Translations under genes and position numbers: made by a program | Shown: one piece after another, positions 36,101 through 45,289 of the stretch | Layout of the letters: each line of letters starts with the position of its first letter | Numbering within the stretch: the stretch's first letter is position 1 | Source: Paenibacillus peoriae | GTDB lineage: Bacteria; Bacillota; Bacilli; Paenibacillales; Paenibacillaceae | Length of the DNA stretch: 64,000 nt | NCBI RefSeq assembly: GCF_022531965.1 | Contig: NZ_CP092831.1 | Coordinates: 2,421,001 to 2,485,000, forward strand | Direction of reading: 5' to 3' | Notes under the pieces: model-generated | What the model saw: only the letters and a program-made list of their open reading frames with translations | The model's database searches: none | Told to the model about the DNA's origin: nothing

Positions 36101-36827
36101 TCAAGGCGTACAAGGCGACCAAGGACCTCAGGGTGTTCAGGGCGACCAAGGACCTCAGGGTGTTCAGGGAGCCCAAGGTGACCAAGGACCTCAAGGCGTT
36201 CAAGGCGTGCAAGGCGACCAAGGACCTCAAGGTGTTCAAGGCGTCCAAGGTGACCAAGGACCTCAGGGTGTTCAAGGAGCCCAAGGCGACCAAGGACCTC
36301 AGGGTGTTCAAGGCGTGCAAGGCGACCAAGGACCTCAAGGACCACAAGGTGACCAAGGACCTCAAGGAGTTCAAGGCGTGCAAGGTGACCAAGGACCTCA
36401 AGGAGTTCAAGGCGTACAAGGAGACCAAGGACCTCAAGGAGTCCAAGGCGATCAAGGACCTCAGGGTGTTCAAGGCCCTCAAGGAGTTCAAGGCGATCAA
36501 GGCCCTCAAGGAGTCCAAGGCGATCAAGGCCCTCAAGGAGTCCAAGGCGATCAAGGACCTCAGGGTGTTCAAGGCGATCAAGGACCTCAGGGCGTACAAG
36601 GCGACCAAGGACCTCAAGGCGTCCAAGGCGACCAAGGACCTCAAGGAGTTCAAGGCGTGCAAGGTGACCAAGGCCCTCAGGGTGTTCAAGGACCGCAAGG
36701 CGACCAAGGCCCTCAGGGAGTTCAAGGCGTACAAGGCGACCAAGGACCTCAAGGAGTTCAAGGCGTGCAAGGCGACCAAGGCCCTCAGGGTGTTCAAGGA
36801 CCGCAAGGTGACCAAGGACCAGCTTAA
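33138..36827 (+). CDS. Collagen-like protein with Gly-X-Gln repeats
   Basis: ATG follows AGAAAGGAGGG. 1229 residues: a beta-rich N-terminal domain (1 to about 116) paralogous to the preceding protein, then about 370 perfect Gly-X-Y triplets up to GPA at the end, with no C-terminal domain. X is mostly Val, Pro, Asp or Ala, and Y is Gln in essentially every triplet. There is no Lys or Arg and only a few Thr in the repeat. Collagen-like proteins with such a layout form trimeric filaments on Bacillus-type spores (BclA). The lack of a Sec signal fits delivery from the mother cell. The function here is inferred. Confidence 0.92.
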   Translation: MAVLSTGPIANDPVLGVRPTQLVTVKIDNRDSVNSSTVLIEGFILNGSRTVYVQQLVVVGPNAVITRNFFANLDAFEFVFTTSGPAVNETQISVWGKDALGQLVPAHRLVSDELLGTDQGVQGPQGVQGAQGDQGPQGVQGAQGDQGPQGVQGVQGDQGPQGVQGPQGDQGPQGVQGDQGPQGVQGVQGDQGPQGVQGVQGDQGPQGVQGDQGPQGVQGDQGPQGVQGVQGDQGPQGVQGAQGDQGPQGVQGAQGDQGPQGVQGDQGPQGVQGVQGDQGPQGVQGVQGDQGPQGVQGVQGEQGPQGVQGPQGVQGPQGVQGDQGPQGVQGVQGDQGPQGVQGDQGPQGVQGDQGPQGVQGAQGDQGPQGVQGVQGDQGPQGVQGVQGDQGPQGVQGAQGDQGPQGVQGVQGDQGPQGPQGDQGPQGVQGVQGDQGPQGPQGVQGVQGDQGPQGVQGDQGPQGVQGDQGPQGVQGVQGDQGPQGVQGAQGDQGPQGVQGAQGDQGPQGVQGDQGPQGVQGVQGDQGPQGVQGPQGDQGPQGVQGVQGDQGPQGVQGVQGDQGPQGVQGAQGDQGPQGVQGVQGDQGPQGVQGAQGDQGPQGVQGTQGDQGPQGVQGVQGDQGPQGVQGVQGDQGPQGVQGVQGDQGPQGVQGDQGPQGVQGVQGDQGPQGVQGDQGPQGVQGVQGDQGPQGVQGVQGDQGPQGVQGDQGPQGVQGVQGDQGPQGVQGVQGDQGPQGVQGVQGDQGPQGVQGVQGDQGPQGVQGVQGDQGPQGVQGVQGDQGPQGVQGAQGDQGPQGVQGVQGDQGPQGPQGDQGPQGVQGVQGDQGPQGVQGVQGDQGPQGVQGVQGDQGPQGVQGAQGDQGPQGVQGTQGDQGPQGVQGVQGDQGPQGVQGVQGDQGPQGVQGVQGDQGPQGVQGDQGPQGVQGVQGDQGPQGVQGDQGPQGVQGVQGDQGPQGVQGVQGDQGPQGVQGDQGPQGVQGVQGDQGPQGVQGVQGDQGPQGVQGDQGPQGVQGAQGDQGPQGVQGVQGDQGPQGVQGVQGDQGPQGVQGAQGDQGPQGVQGVQGDQGPQGPQGDQGPQGVQGVQGDQGPQGVQGVQGDQGPQGVQGDQGPQGVQGPQGVQGDQGPQGVQGDQGPQGVQGDQGPQGVQGDQGPQGVQGDQGPQGVQGDQGPQGVQGVQGDQGPQGVQGPQGDQGPQGVQGVQGDQGPQGVQGVQGDQGPQGVQGPQGDQGPA
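33490..36824 (+). repeat. Tandem 9-bp-based repeat array encoding Gly-X-Gln, with large internal duplications
   Basis: CAAGG or CAGGG recurs every 9 bp for 3.3 kb. On top of this, a block of about 780-790 bp beginning near 34860-34943 is repeated near 35652-35735 (offset 792 bp, checked at GGGAACCC 34943 and 35735, and at 35221 and 36013). Part of it occurs a third time near 34198-34440. One 9-bp indel separates the copies near 35351/36143. Confidence 0.93.
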
Positions 36828-36844
36828 GGTCAAGGTATATTTAG

Positions 36845-36886
36845 AGGACTCAAAAGTTATTTATAACTTTTGGGTCCTTTTTTTGT
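36845..36886 (+). terminator. Terminator of the collagen-like gene
   Basis: AGGACTCAAAAGTTAT pairs with ATAACTTTTGGGTCCT around TT, followed by seven T. Confidence 0.93.
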
Positions 36887-36918
36887 CTTAAGTTCATGTT
36901 TGCAGTCCTGCTGTAACA

Positions 36919-36974
36919 AAAAAAACCTTTGTCGAAGTCTCATGGAAATGATTCAGAGAGACTTCGACAAAGGT
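36919..36974 (-). terminator. Terminator of the leftward GT2 gene
   Basis: ACCTTTGTCGAAGTCTC pairs perfectly with its inverted copy at 36958-36974; the minus strand continues into a run of T (A8 on the + strand). Confidence 0.88.
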
Positions 36975-37021
36975 ATTGGAAAATAATTGTTGGCTAATAT
37001 TCTAATCAGCCTTGTTGTAAT

Positions 37022-38551
37022 TTACGGCAACACAACCACTTTCTCTTTGCAGGACGCAATAAATTTTCCATATTGAATACAAGTTTCTAATGAATCATTT
37101 GGCTCCATAGGCCACCATCGTATGGCTCCCCTGGGAGCTTTGGAGGCATAGGTTTCGATTTCTGATGGAATTCGACCTACAACCACAATTTCGATCTCCC
37201 TAAAGTTGTTTTCAATGCCCTTTTGGAGCGTTTTAATTAATTGGGTGTGCTCTATTTCAGGACAGGAATGGGGGATAGGGAACAATATCGAGAATTTAGA
37301 AGTATCTTCTTGAATAACGTGAGCAGATTTCCGGGCAGGATCATCCGTAGAAGTCTCCCATATACGACGATAAGGCAATTGCTGTGGTAAATCGAGTTCT
37401 TTCAGTCTCATTTGTATCCTTTGAAAATAGCATCTATTTAGTTCCCCTACATGAACCTGAATCTGCTTATTTCTTAGGAATGTAGTGTTATTCCCATGTT
37501 CGTTACGATATTGGATATATATCAAATCGGGGATGTTTGCAAATTTAGTGCAAAGAAACGTCCGGACCAGCATATCGTAATCATCTGCAACCAGTAGTTC
37601 ATTGCGATGTCCCCCGATCAGATGATAACAGTCCCTTGTCCACGCACGGGGATGATTGGGTAAACCGACCAAATGTCGAATGGTTTTGCCATTAATGGTC
37701 GTATGTTTTTGTACATTTTGCCATCTGTTCATTTCATGCAGCCAGACTCGATAATGAACACTGTAGCCAAAGCCACAATCCCAGCCATACCAATGTGCAT
37801 GATTGCTCCCTGCATACACTTCAGCACAATCCCCATAAACAAAGCCACAGTCAGGGTTTTGTTGAAATGCTTTGACGATTTTCTCCAGGCAGTCAGGAGT
37901 TAGCTCATCATCATGATCGACTTCTACCAAAATTTCCCCTGTACATAGACCTGCTGCAAACCTTTTGATAGCCCCTATATAACCATTGCGGGAATCCTGG
38001 CGATATCTCCGCACACGGTGATCCTCTAAAGGGAGTAAATACTCCTTGTACGTTTCATCTTCATCACCGGAATCATCCACGATTACCCATTCCCAGTTCT
38101 TGTAGGTCTGCTTCAATAAAGATTGATAAGGTCGTTGAATTTTTTCCTTTGATCTGTAGCTGGCAGTAAAGACGGATATTAAAGGTGTGTTTGAAGAAAA
38201 ATGTGTAGGAGGAATCGTTCTATTCTCCGGAAGAGGATCTGTTGCCTTAAGCCAGCAGAAAAATAAATGCATAGGTTGAATTTCGTCAGGTGATTGGAAG
38301 TGTAACCAGCGTTTTTTTTCGTGACCAGGCAATGCTTTTAGTGCTGAAAATTCTCCCCACTCTTCTCCGATCGAGACGTAAACCCGAGGTTTTTGGAGGC
38401 TATTGTCTATAAGTGGCTGATCAGCCTCATACAAGTTTATTGTAATGTTATTTTCTTCCAATCTATCTATCAATTCTTTTACATGATCCTTTAAAACCTT
38501 CTTCGATACAAATAAATGAGTTGTCAGTAGCGGAGTGAAATTCAATGACAT
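37022..38551 (-). CDS. GT2 glycosyltransferase with extra N- and C-terminal domains
   Basis: ATG 38551 is 8 nt from AAAGGGG; the ATG 6 nt upstream is too close. 509 residues. Residues about 125-320 form a GT-A domain: LISVFTASYRSKEKIQRP, WVIVDDSGD and the metal-binding EVDHDDELTPDC. About 120 residues before and 130 after are unique to it, and the last part (FREIEIVVVGRIPSEIE) looks like a second partial nucleotide-binding fold. No membrane helix. It faces the collagen-like gene and likely modifies a surface protein or glycan. Confidence 0.86.
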   Translation of the reverse strand: MSLNFTPLLTTHLFVSKKVLKDHVKELIDRLEENNITINLYEADQPLIDNSLQKPRVYVSIGEEWGEFSALKALPGHEKKRWLHFQSPDEIQPMHLFFCWLKATDPLPENRTIPPTHFSSNTPLISVFTASYRSKEKIQRPYQSLLKQTYKNWEWVIVDDSGDEDETYKEYLLPLEDHRVRRYRQDSRNGYIGAIKRFAAGLCTGEILVEVDHDDELTPDCLEKIVKAFQQNPDCGFVYGDCAEVYAGSNHAHWYGWDCGFGYSVHYRVWLHEMNRWQNVQKHTTINGKTIRHLVGLPNHPRAWTRDCYHLIGGHRNELLVADDYDMLVRTFLCTKFANIPDLIYIQYRNEHGNNTTFLRNKQIQVHVGELNRCYFQRIQMRLKELDLPQQLPYRRIWETSTDDPARKSAHVIQEDTSKFSILFPIPHSCPEIEHTQLIKTLQKGIENNFREIEIVVVGRIPSEIETYASKAPRGAIRWWPMEPNDSLETCIQYGKFIASCKEKVVVLP

Positions 38552-38787
38552 GATCATTCCCCTTTACCAGTTTCGAACATCAACGAGAGGGAGGTGCCGT
38601 TCAGACGTAAGCTATTGTTTTTATTGAAACAACCATTTTCCTGGCATCATTTTATTTCCCAGTAGTATATATGTATGTGTATGTGTTCGGGGATGTGAGA
38701 AAAATACCAGCCCATATGAACATAGCGAATAAACCGTTTGAAACCTCCGTCGTAAACACCGAAGCATTAAAGAAAGGTGGAGTAAGT

Positions 38788-39654
38788 GTGGAATGCCCAT
38801 TAGTAAGTGTAGTTATACCTGCATATAACCGGCCGCATACACTAAAAATCGCCATCGACAGTGTATTGGAACAAACTTACCCGAACATCGAAATTATTAT
38901 CTGTGATGACAGTACAACGAATGAAGTACAAGAAATGATTGATTCTTATTTAGATTCTTTTCCCCAAGTTAAATATTATAAAAATGATAAAAATCTTTTT
39001 CTTGGAAATTGGCATAAATGTTTTGATTTGGCATCAGGTGAATATATCAATTACTTGATGGATGACGATATGTTTCATAAAGAAAAAATAGCAAGGATGC
39101 TCTATTTTTTTGAAAATTTTGAAAACATCACACTGGTTACCTCGTATCGGCAAACCATGAATGAATTAGGGGCTATTCTCCCACCGCTCTATGCAACGGA
39201 AAAGTTATACGAAGAAACAAGGATAATGGACGGAAGAATGTTGGCAAACGTTGCATTAACTCGTTGTTTAAATGTGATTGGTGAACCTACAACAGTGTTT
39301 TTCAAAAAAACAGATCTTATCGAACGGTTTGGAGTTTATAAAGGGAAACAGTATTCTCTTCTTAATGATTTAGCTTCCTGGTTGAACTTACTATCCAAAG
39401 GAAAAGCAGTTTATATTCCTGAAGCGCTAAGCTATTTTCGAATACATCCCAATCAAAATAATCAAACGCTTGGTCAAAATGCGTTCACGGAATGGTTAGA
39501 TATTATGATTGCCTCGAGAGATGATGGATTTCTTGATACCAACGATTTGTTTAAAACTGCACTTCATTCTTATCATGAACGTATAAAAGGCCGTCCACAA
39601 TTTGTTGCAGATATCAAGCGAATTGAAATGATATTAAAAACATTGGAATCCTAA
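38788..39654 (+). CDS. GT2 glycosyltransferase
   Basis: GTG 38788 with GGAG five bases before it gives an N-terminus two residues from the GT-A core; starts upstream (38671, 38716) are possible. 288 residues: VSVVIPAYNRPHTLKIAIDS, IIICDDSTT and YLMDDDMFH, the usual nucleotide-sugar and metal sites, and a later FRIHPNQNNQ. Cytosolic. It begins the rightward cassette with the aminotransferase and acetyltransferase, so it may transfer the sugar they make. Confidence 0.86.
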   Translation: MECPLVSVVIPAYNRPHTLKIAIDSVLEQTYPNIEIIICDDSTTNEVQEMIDSYLDSFPQVKYYKNDKNLFLGNWHKCFDLASGEYINYLMDDDMFHKEKIARMLYFFENFENITLVTSYRQTMNELGAILPPLYATEKLYEETRIMDGRMLANVALTRCLNVIGEPTTVFFKKTDLIERFGVYKGKQYSLLNDLASWLNLLSKGKAVYIPEALSYFRIHPNQNNQTLGQNAFTEWLDIMIASRDDGFLDTNDLFKTALHSYHERIKGRPQFVADIKRIEMILKTLES

Positions 39655-39688
39655 CTTGCTCATCCCATGTGCAAAGGAGGCTTGGCTT

Positions 39689-40828
39689 ATGTTTGAAATT
39701 CCCTTCTTACGACCTAGTTTAGTAAAAAAGGAACGATTTATTGCTAATTTTGAGAAAATAGAAGAGACGCGAATTTACTCCAATTATGGCCCCTTAAATA
39801 ACCTGTTTGAAGAGCGGGTCATTGCGCAAGTGTTTAATGGAATCGGTTCGGCTGTGACTGTTAGTAACGCTACCATCGGCTTGATTTTGGCTATCGCTCA
39901 CAGCAAGCGACCACAGGGCAAATATGCAGTTATGCCAAGTTTTACTTTTGCTGCCACCCCACTTGCTGCTGAGTGGTGCGGGTTAGAACCCTATTTCCTT
40001 GACATTGAACCGGAGAATTGGCAAATGAATAGGGAGCAGTTAGAGCAGGCAGTCAAGCTGCTGGGAGATGAGATTGCGGTAATCGTTCCTTATGCCACTT
40101 TCGGTACAGCCATTGATTTGTCTGTATACAATAAGCTGCAGGAGCAAGGAATTCCGGTAGTCATTGATGCTGCTGCCAGTTTTGGGACTATATCTCCCGA
40201 GGAAGCCACCCATTTTGGTAAAGGCTTTGGAGGGGCCGTAGTATTCAGCTTTCATGCCACCAAATCTTTTGGTATCGGAGAGGGTGGATTGGTATACAGT
40301 TTGGACCAGGATCTCATTAAGCGAATTCGTCAGGCGGGGAATTTCGGTTTCTCCAGCAGCAGGGAGTCTGTCACCCAAGGTCTTAACAGTAAGATATCCG
40401 AGTATACCGCTGCTATCGCTTTAGCTACTCTCGATCACTTCAAAACTGTACGGGAGAATAGAAGGACGATCTACGAATATTATCTTCAAGAACTGCTCCA
40501 AGCAGACTTATTAGAACGAGGATGGTCTGTACAAAAAACACAAGGATCGGTTGTCCATCAATTTATCCCTATTCTTAGTCCGGATTCACACACGAATCAA
40601 GAGGTCGTTAAGTTATTAGCCTCTAATTCAATAGAAGCCAGAACCTATTTTTCTCCGGCGTGCCATCAGCAGAAGCAGTTCCAAAGTTATCCCCGGTCTA
40701 CTCTTCATGTTACCGAGCATATTACCAAACATATTGTCAGCCTGCCCTTGTGGGAGGAACTGGATGAGATTATCGTTCGAAGAATTGTAAATGTTCTAAG
40801 AAGCTTGGGAAGAGAGACAGCCAGATGA
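39689..40828 (+). CDS. DegT/DnrJ/EryC1/StrS sugar aminotransferase
   Basis: ATG 39689 follows AAAGGAGG; the open frame to 39656 is untranslated. 379 residues, typical. The PLP Lys is in HATKSFGIGEGG (about K192), the PLP-contacting Asp in VVIDAAAS. These enzymes aminate nucleotide-linked 3- or 4-keto sugars. Its stop overlaps the NeuD-like gene by 4 nt. The product is therefore probably an N-acylated amino sugar, but the dehydratase that makes the keto sugar is not nearby. Confidence 0.92.
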   Translation: MFEIPFLRPSLVKKERFIANFEKIEETRIYSNYGPLNNLFEERVIAQVFNGIGSAVTVSNATIGLILAIAHSKRPQGKYAVMPSFTFAATPLAAEWCGLEPYFLDIEPENWQMNREQLEQAVKLLGDEIAVIVPYATFGTAIDLSVYNKLQEQGIPVVIDAAASFGTISPEEATHFGKGFGGAVVFSFHATKSFGIGEGGLVYSLDQDLIKRIRQAGNFGFSSSRESVTQGLNSKISEYTAAIALATLDHFKTVRENRRTIYEYYLQELLQADLLERGWSVQKTQGSVVHQFIPILSPDSHTNQEVVKLLASNSIEARTYFSPACHQQKQFQSYPRSTLHVTEHITKHIVSLPLWEELDEIIVRRIVNVLRSLGRETAR

Positions 40829-41466
40829 GGAAACTCGTGATTTGGGGATCGGGCGGACATGCCAGGGAAATTAACTGGTTATGTGAAGAGTTAGGAGTTC
40901 GAGTGATAGGATTCTTAGACGAACGGCCTGAGACGAAAGGGCAGATCGTAAATGGGATTCCTGTACTGGGGACGTTGACCGACATTAAAGCGTTAAAATA
41001 TGAGGTGGAACTGATATGTGCGGGAGTGGGTGACCCAGCATTAAAGAAACGATTCGCTTATCATACAATTCAATCGGGATTTCGTATCGCAGCCCCGCTA
41101 ATACATCCGCGTGTTCGTTTGTCTCGAAGAAACACCATTGGAGAGGGAAGTATGATCTTTGAAGGGGCTGTCCTGTCGGACAATATTAAGATCGGACAGC
41201 ATGTGATTATCAATCGGAGTGTTAACGTGAGTCATGATGCGGTTATTGGCGATTATATAACCATAGCCCCTGGTGTGAATTTGGCAGGTAACGTAACCAT
41301 AGATGAGGGGGCCTATATCGGCGTCGGTGTCTCGGTACGGGAGAGATGTCACATTGGTTGTTGGTCTATGATAGGTGGAGGTGCCTTTGTTAAAGATGAT
41401 ATACCCAGCTTTACCATGGCTGCAGGGGTACCAGCAGTCGTTAAAAAACGACTTGATATTCCCTGA
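40825..41466 (+). CDS. NeuD/PglD-family sugar N- or O-acetyltransferase
   Basis: 213 residues. The N-terminal Rossmann-like part has LVIWGSGGHAREINWLCEE; the C-terminal two-thirds is a left-handed beta helix of hexapeptide repeats (VIGDYITIAPGVNLAGNVTI and onwards) with the catalytic His in NVSHDAVIG. Acetyl-CoA is the donor. Coupled to the aminotransferase gene by a 4-nt overlap, it would acetylate the amino sugar, as in bacillosamine-type synthesis. Confidence 0.92.
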   Translation: MRKLVIWGSGGHAREINWLCEELGVRVIGFLDERPETKGQIVNGIPVLGTLTDIKALKYEVELICAGVGDPALKKRFAYHTIQSGFRIAAPLIHPRVRLSRRNTIGEGSMIFEGAVLSDNIKIGQHVIINRSVNVSHDAVIGDYITIAPGVNLAGNVTIDEGAYIGVGVSVRERCHIGCWSMIGGGAFVKDDIPSFTMAAGVPAVVKKRLDIP

Positions 41467-41536
41467 GTAGTCTTTCTTTGGACGGAGCGTATTCGATTTG
41501 TAGTAATATGCTTGGCAATGAAGTGATTTACCTACC

Positions 41537-41587
41537 AAAAGGCCGTGCCGGAAAAGGTTCTCATAACCTGATCCCGGCGCGGCTTTT
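41537..41587 (+). terminator. Terminator with nested hairpin, repeat copy 2
   Basis: It nearly duplicates the element at 30064-30114: the same start AAGGCCGTGC, identical inner AAAAGGTTCTCATAACCTGATC region, and an outer stem closing with CCGGCGCGGCTTTT. It follows the NeuD-like gene. Confidence 0.75.
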
Positions 41588-41756
41588 GATTAATGTACAC
41601 ATTTTACAGATGGATAAAAATTAAAATTTATTTTTGATTATTTTTGTATTGCTTATTTTCAAATCAAAACAAAAGTGTTATAGTCTCCATAAATAAAGAA
41701 TAACCACTGTAATAAAGCCTTTCAAAACTAAAACTAAACTTGGAGGTCTTTTTCCT

Positions 41757-43826
41757 ATGGTACAAAGTCTGTGGAATTCTTCACAAGCATCTGAGCAAAA
41801 AAACACGCTGGAACAGCTCGTATACCGTTCTAACCTGATTGGCACAGATAGGAGTGTGTGCAACTGGGGAGGCGGCAATACTTCGGCCAAAACAACGATA
41901 CAGGATTTCCGCGGACGTGAAGTGGAAGTGATGTACGTCAAGGGCAGCGGTTCAGATCTTGCAACAATGAAAGCGCATAACTTCACAGGGCTTCGTATGG
42001 AGGATATTCGTCCTTTATTTGAAAGAGAAGATATGTCTGACGAGGATATGGTCGCATATTTGGCGAACTGTATGATAGATGCCAAGCATCCACGGGCTTC
42101 AATTGAGACGCTATTGCATGCTTTTCTGCCTTTTAGACATGTCGATCATACACACCCGGACGCGATTATTAGCTTGTGCTGTGCGCACAACGGCAAGGAA
42201 ATCGCTAAGGAAATTTTCGGTGACAGTTTTGTATGGGTGCCTTATATCCGTCCTGGATTTAAGCTGTCGAAAATGATTGCCCAAGGTGTACTCGATCATC
42301 CACAAGCTGAATTGGTATTGATGGAAAAGCATGGTCTGGTTACGTGGGGAGACACATCCGAAGCGGCTTATGCCAAAACGATCGATATCATCCAAGAAGC
42401 AGAAAGCTATATTAAAGCCCGTCAAGAGGAAAAGCAGGCGTTTGGAGGAACAAAATATAAAGCGCTTACTTATGAAGGACGCCGTAGCATTGCATCTCAA
42501 GTTATGCCGTCGATTCGGGGAGCGGTCAGTGATGAGAAAAAGATGATTTTAACCTTTGATGATGCAGAAGATGTGTTGGAGTTTGTGAACGGCCGGGATT
42601 CTGCTGCTTTATCCCAGGTCGGGGCTGCGTGCCCGGATCATCTGGTCCATACCAAGATGAAGCCACTCTATGTAGATTGGACACCGGATGTGGAGGATGT
42701 AGAGGGCTTGAAAGTTAAGCTTGCCGAGGGTATAGCAGCTTATAAGGAGCAGTATCAAGCTTATTTCGAGCGCAATCGGCTTGAAGGGGATGTTATGTTT
42801 GAGGCTGCGCCACGTGTAATTTTGGTTCCGGGTGTTGGTATGATCAACACAGGTAAAAGCTGGAGCAATGCGCAGGTAAGCGGTGCTCTGTACCATCGGG
42901 CTATTGCTGTTATGCGAGGGGCAACGACGTTAGGAGAGTTTGTTTCACTCAGTGAGAACGAGTCATATAACGTGGAATATTGGCCGCTGGAGCTTTATAA
43001 GCTGTCACTTGCGCCAGCAGAAGTTGAATTTTCCCGTAAAATTGCGTTCATTACAGGTGGTGCAGGCGGAATTGGCAGTGCAACCGCACGTCGTTTGGTG
43101 GATGAAGGCGCACATGTCGTACTGGCAGACCTGAATCTGGAAGGCGCGCAAAAGGTAGCCGCAGAGATCAATAGTAGCTACGGAGAAAACTGTGCCATTG
43201 CCGTAAAAATGGATGTGACGCAGGAGGAGCAAATTCAGGCTGCCTATGCAGAAACGGCATTGACCTATGGCGGTGTAGATATCATCGTCAACAATGCAGG
43301 CCTTGCTACATCCAGTCCGTTCGATGAAACATCGTTAAAGGAATGGAATTTAAATGTGAATGTGCTGGGAACGGGTTATTTTCTGGTTGCACGAGAAGCG
43401 TTCAAGCTCATGAAGGAGCAGACACTTGGCGGCAGCATGGTGTTCGTCGGCTCCAAAAACTCGGTCTACGCAGGTAAAAATGTAACGGCCTACAGCTCGG
43501 TCAAGGCGCTTGAAGCGCACTTAGCCCGTTGTATTGCCGCAGAAGGTGGTGAATATGGTATCCGTGTGAACACCATTTTGCCGGATGCCATTCTGCAAGG
43601 CTCGGCAATCTGGAACTCCAACTGGCGTAATGAACGCGCCACTGCCTACGGCATTGAGCCCGACCAGCTGGAGGAGCATTACCGCAAACGGACGACGCTG
43701 CTGGTCAATATTTACCCGCAGGATATCGCTGAGGGCATTGCCTTTTTCGCCTCATCCAAGGCAGAGAAAACGACAGGTTGTATGCTGACCATCGACGGCG
43801 GCGTCCCCGCTGCCTTTACACGCTAG
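41757..43826 (+). CDS. rhaEW: Bifunctional rhamnulose-1-phosphate aldolase / lactaldehyde dehydrogenase (RhaEW)
   Basis: 689 residues, ATG after TTGGAGG. The N-terminal half is a class II aldolase/adducin domain with the zinc ligands in HVDHTHPDAI and a later EKHGLVTWG. The C-terminal half (about 420-689) is a short-chain dehydrogenase: TGGAGGIG for NAD, NNAG, and the catalytic YSSVK. Together they cleave L-rhamnulose-1-phosphate to DHAP and L-lactaldehyde, then oxidise the aldehyde to L-lactate. It is homologous in layout to Bacillus YuxG. It has its own upstream region with AAAACTAAAACTAAACT direct repeats (41723-41740) that may be an operator. Confidence 0.93.
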   Translation: MVQSLWNSSQASEQKNTLEQLVYRSNLIGTDRSVCNWGGGNTSAKTTIQDFRGREVEVMYVKGSGSDLATMKAHNFTGLRMEDIRPLFEREDMSDEDMVAYLANCMIDAKHPRASIETLLHAFLPFRHVDHTHPDAIISLCCAHNGKEIAKEIFGDSFVWVPYIRPGFKLSKMIAQGVLDHPQAELVLMEKHGLVTWGDTSEAAYAKTIDIIQEAESYIKARQEEKQAFGGTKYKALTYEGRRSIASQVMPSIRGAVSDEKKMILTFDDAEDVLEFVNGRDSAALSQVGAACPDHLVHTKMKPLYVDWTPDVEDVEGLKVKLAEGIAAYKEQYQAYFERNRLEGDVMFEAAPRVILVPGVGMINTGKSWSNAQVSGALYHRAIAVMRGATTLGEFVSLSENESYNVEYWPLELYKLSLAPAEVEFSRKIAFITGGAGGIGSATARRLVDEGAHVVLADLNLEGAQKVAAEINSSYGENCAIAVKMDVTQEEQIQAAYAETALTYGGVDIIVNNAGLATSSPFDETSLKEWNLNVNVLGTGYFLVAREAFKLMKEQTLGGSMVFVGSKNSVYAGKNVTAYSSVKALEAHLARCIAAEGGEYGIRVNTILPDAILQGSAIWNSNWRNERATAYGIEPDQLEEHYRKRTTLLVNIYPQDIAEGIAFFASSKAEKTTGCMLTIDGGVPAAFTR

Positions 43827-43966
43827 CCGAATTAAAATGAACCTGGGTAAGCGATAGACTCATTTCAACGGCTCAACACTTAGGATTATAACGAACTAAT
43901 TTAATGTACTAATCTATTTCACTAATCCAAGCCACATGTTATACACACACTAACACTTTAAAAATA

Positions 43967-44053
43967 GAAGTGACTTTATGGGTGGTCAGCAGCGGAGCGA
44001 TCGGAAGAACAATCCGCACGCGAAGCGATCTCCCATAACTCACTTCATTTTTC
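43967..44053. repeat. Long imperfect inverted repeat before the rhamnose isomerase operon
   Basis: GAAGTG-CTTTATGGG at 43967 pairs with CCCATAACTCACTTC at about 44034-44048, enclosing a GC-rich stretch with two GCGATC copies and a GCGGA/TCCGC pair. T5 follows. It could act as an attenuator or a mobile intergenic element. Confidence 0.5.
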
Positions 44054-44068
44054 CAAGGAGGAACCATG

Positions 44069-45289
44069 ATGAGTGACAAAGCGTACGCCTTATTCGAGGA
44101 ACAACAGCAACAACGAGGCATTGACCTGGAGCGAGTAAAGGCAAAGCTGAAAGCGCTTAGCATAGAAACACCATCCTGGGGATATGGCGACTCAGGTACA
44201 CGATTTAAAGTCTTTCAGAAAACGGGCGTGCCGCGTGATCCGTTCGAAAAGTTAGAGGATGCGGCGCAGGTTCATGCCGTGACAGGCTTATGTCCATCCG
44301 TTGCCATTCACATTCCGTGGGATAAAGTAGACAATTACGGCAAGCTTCGCAGTCATGCGGAAAGCCTCGGTCTGCGGATTGGGGCCGTGAATCCTAATCT
44401 GTTTCAAGACGAGGACTACATGCTCGGCAGTGTCACCAATGTAGACCCGGCCATCCGCCGCAAGGCCATCAACCATTTGCTAGAATGCGTAGATATTGCG
44501 AAGGAAACGGGCACGAACGACTTTAGCTTATGGTTCGCAGACGGAACGAATTATCCCGGTCAGGGGGACATTCGCAAACGGAAAAATTGGATGCTGGAAG
44601 CGCTCAGTGAAATGTATAAGGCGCTCACATCTGACATGCGCATGCTGATTGAATACAAGGCGTTCGAGCCAGCCTTTTATCATACGGATATTGCCGATTG
44701 GGGCATGGCGTATAATTACGCAACCAAGCTGGGGCCGCAGGCACAGGTGCTGGTGGATACTGGGCATCATCTGCCGGGAGCCAACGTGGAGCATATTGTG
44801 GCGTTTCTAATTGATGAGAAGCGATTAGGTGGTTTTCATTTTAATAGCTACAAATATGCGGATGATGATCTGATCGTGGGCTCCGCGAATCCGTATGAAC
44901 TGTTCTTGATTTTTTATCAAATTTTAAATGCGGCTCAGGATGTGGATAAAGATATTCGGCATACGGTGGACAAAATTGCTTATTTGATCGATCAGTCGCA
45001 CAATATTGAGCAAAAAATTCCGGCGATGATTCGTTCGGTGCTGAATGTGCAGACTCAATATGCGAAAGCGCTCCTAATTAATCATGCAGAAGTGGAGGAA
45101 GCATCGAGCCGCCAGAATGTGCTGGGTGCAGAGGATGCTGTGCGACAAGCGTTTGAGTTTGATGTGGCACCATTGCTCAGAGCGATCCGTGAAGAGCAAG
45201 GCTTACCAGCAGACCCGATGAAAGCTTACTTAGCGTCTGAGTATGGCACGCAGATTTTGCAAAGAGGCAAGGGTGGTGCAAGCTGGTGA
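44069..45289 (+). CDS. rhaI: L-rhamnose isomerase (RhaI type)
   Basis: ATG 44069 is 7 nt from AAGGAGG (ATG 44066 is 4 nt away). 406 residues of the TIM-barrel RhaI type (Pseudomonas/Bacillus), with LSIETPSWGYGDSGTRF near the start and metal-site residues in EYKAFEPAFYHTD, VDTGHHLPGAN and GGFHFNSYKYADDD. It converts L-rhamnose to L-rhamnulose. It overlaps the kinase gene by 4 nt. Confidence 0.93.
   Translation: MSDKAYALFEEQQQQRGIDLERVKAKLKALSIETPSWGYGDSGTRFKVFQKTGVPRDPFEKLEDAAQVHAVTGLCPSVAIHIPWDKVDNYGKLRSHAESLGLRIGAVNPNLFQDEDYMLGSVTNVDPAIRRKAINHLLECVDIAKETGTNDFSLWFADGTNYPGQGDIRKRKNWMLEALSEMYKALTSDMRMLIEYKAFEPAFYHTDIADWGMAYNYATKLGPQAQVLVDTGHHLPGANVEHIVAFLIDEKRLGGFHFNSYKYADDDLIVGSANPYELFLIFYQILNAAQDVDKDIRHTVDKIAYLIDQSHNIEQKIPAMIRSVLNVQTQYAKALLINHAEVEEASSRQNVLGAEDAVRQAFEFDVAPLLRAIREEQGLPADPMKAYLASEYGTQILQRGKGGASW

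Noticed and set aside
33490..36824. CRISPR-like array
   Set aside because: The repeats are contiguous 9-bp coding units without unique spacers and sit within one reading frame.
33376..36891. Very long open frames in the second forward frame and on both minus-strand frames across the collagen-like region (about 990-1125 codons)
   Set aside because: They arise because a 9-bp repeat without stop codons is open in several frames. They lack ribosome binding sites and encode Leu- or Lys-biased nonsense repeats.
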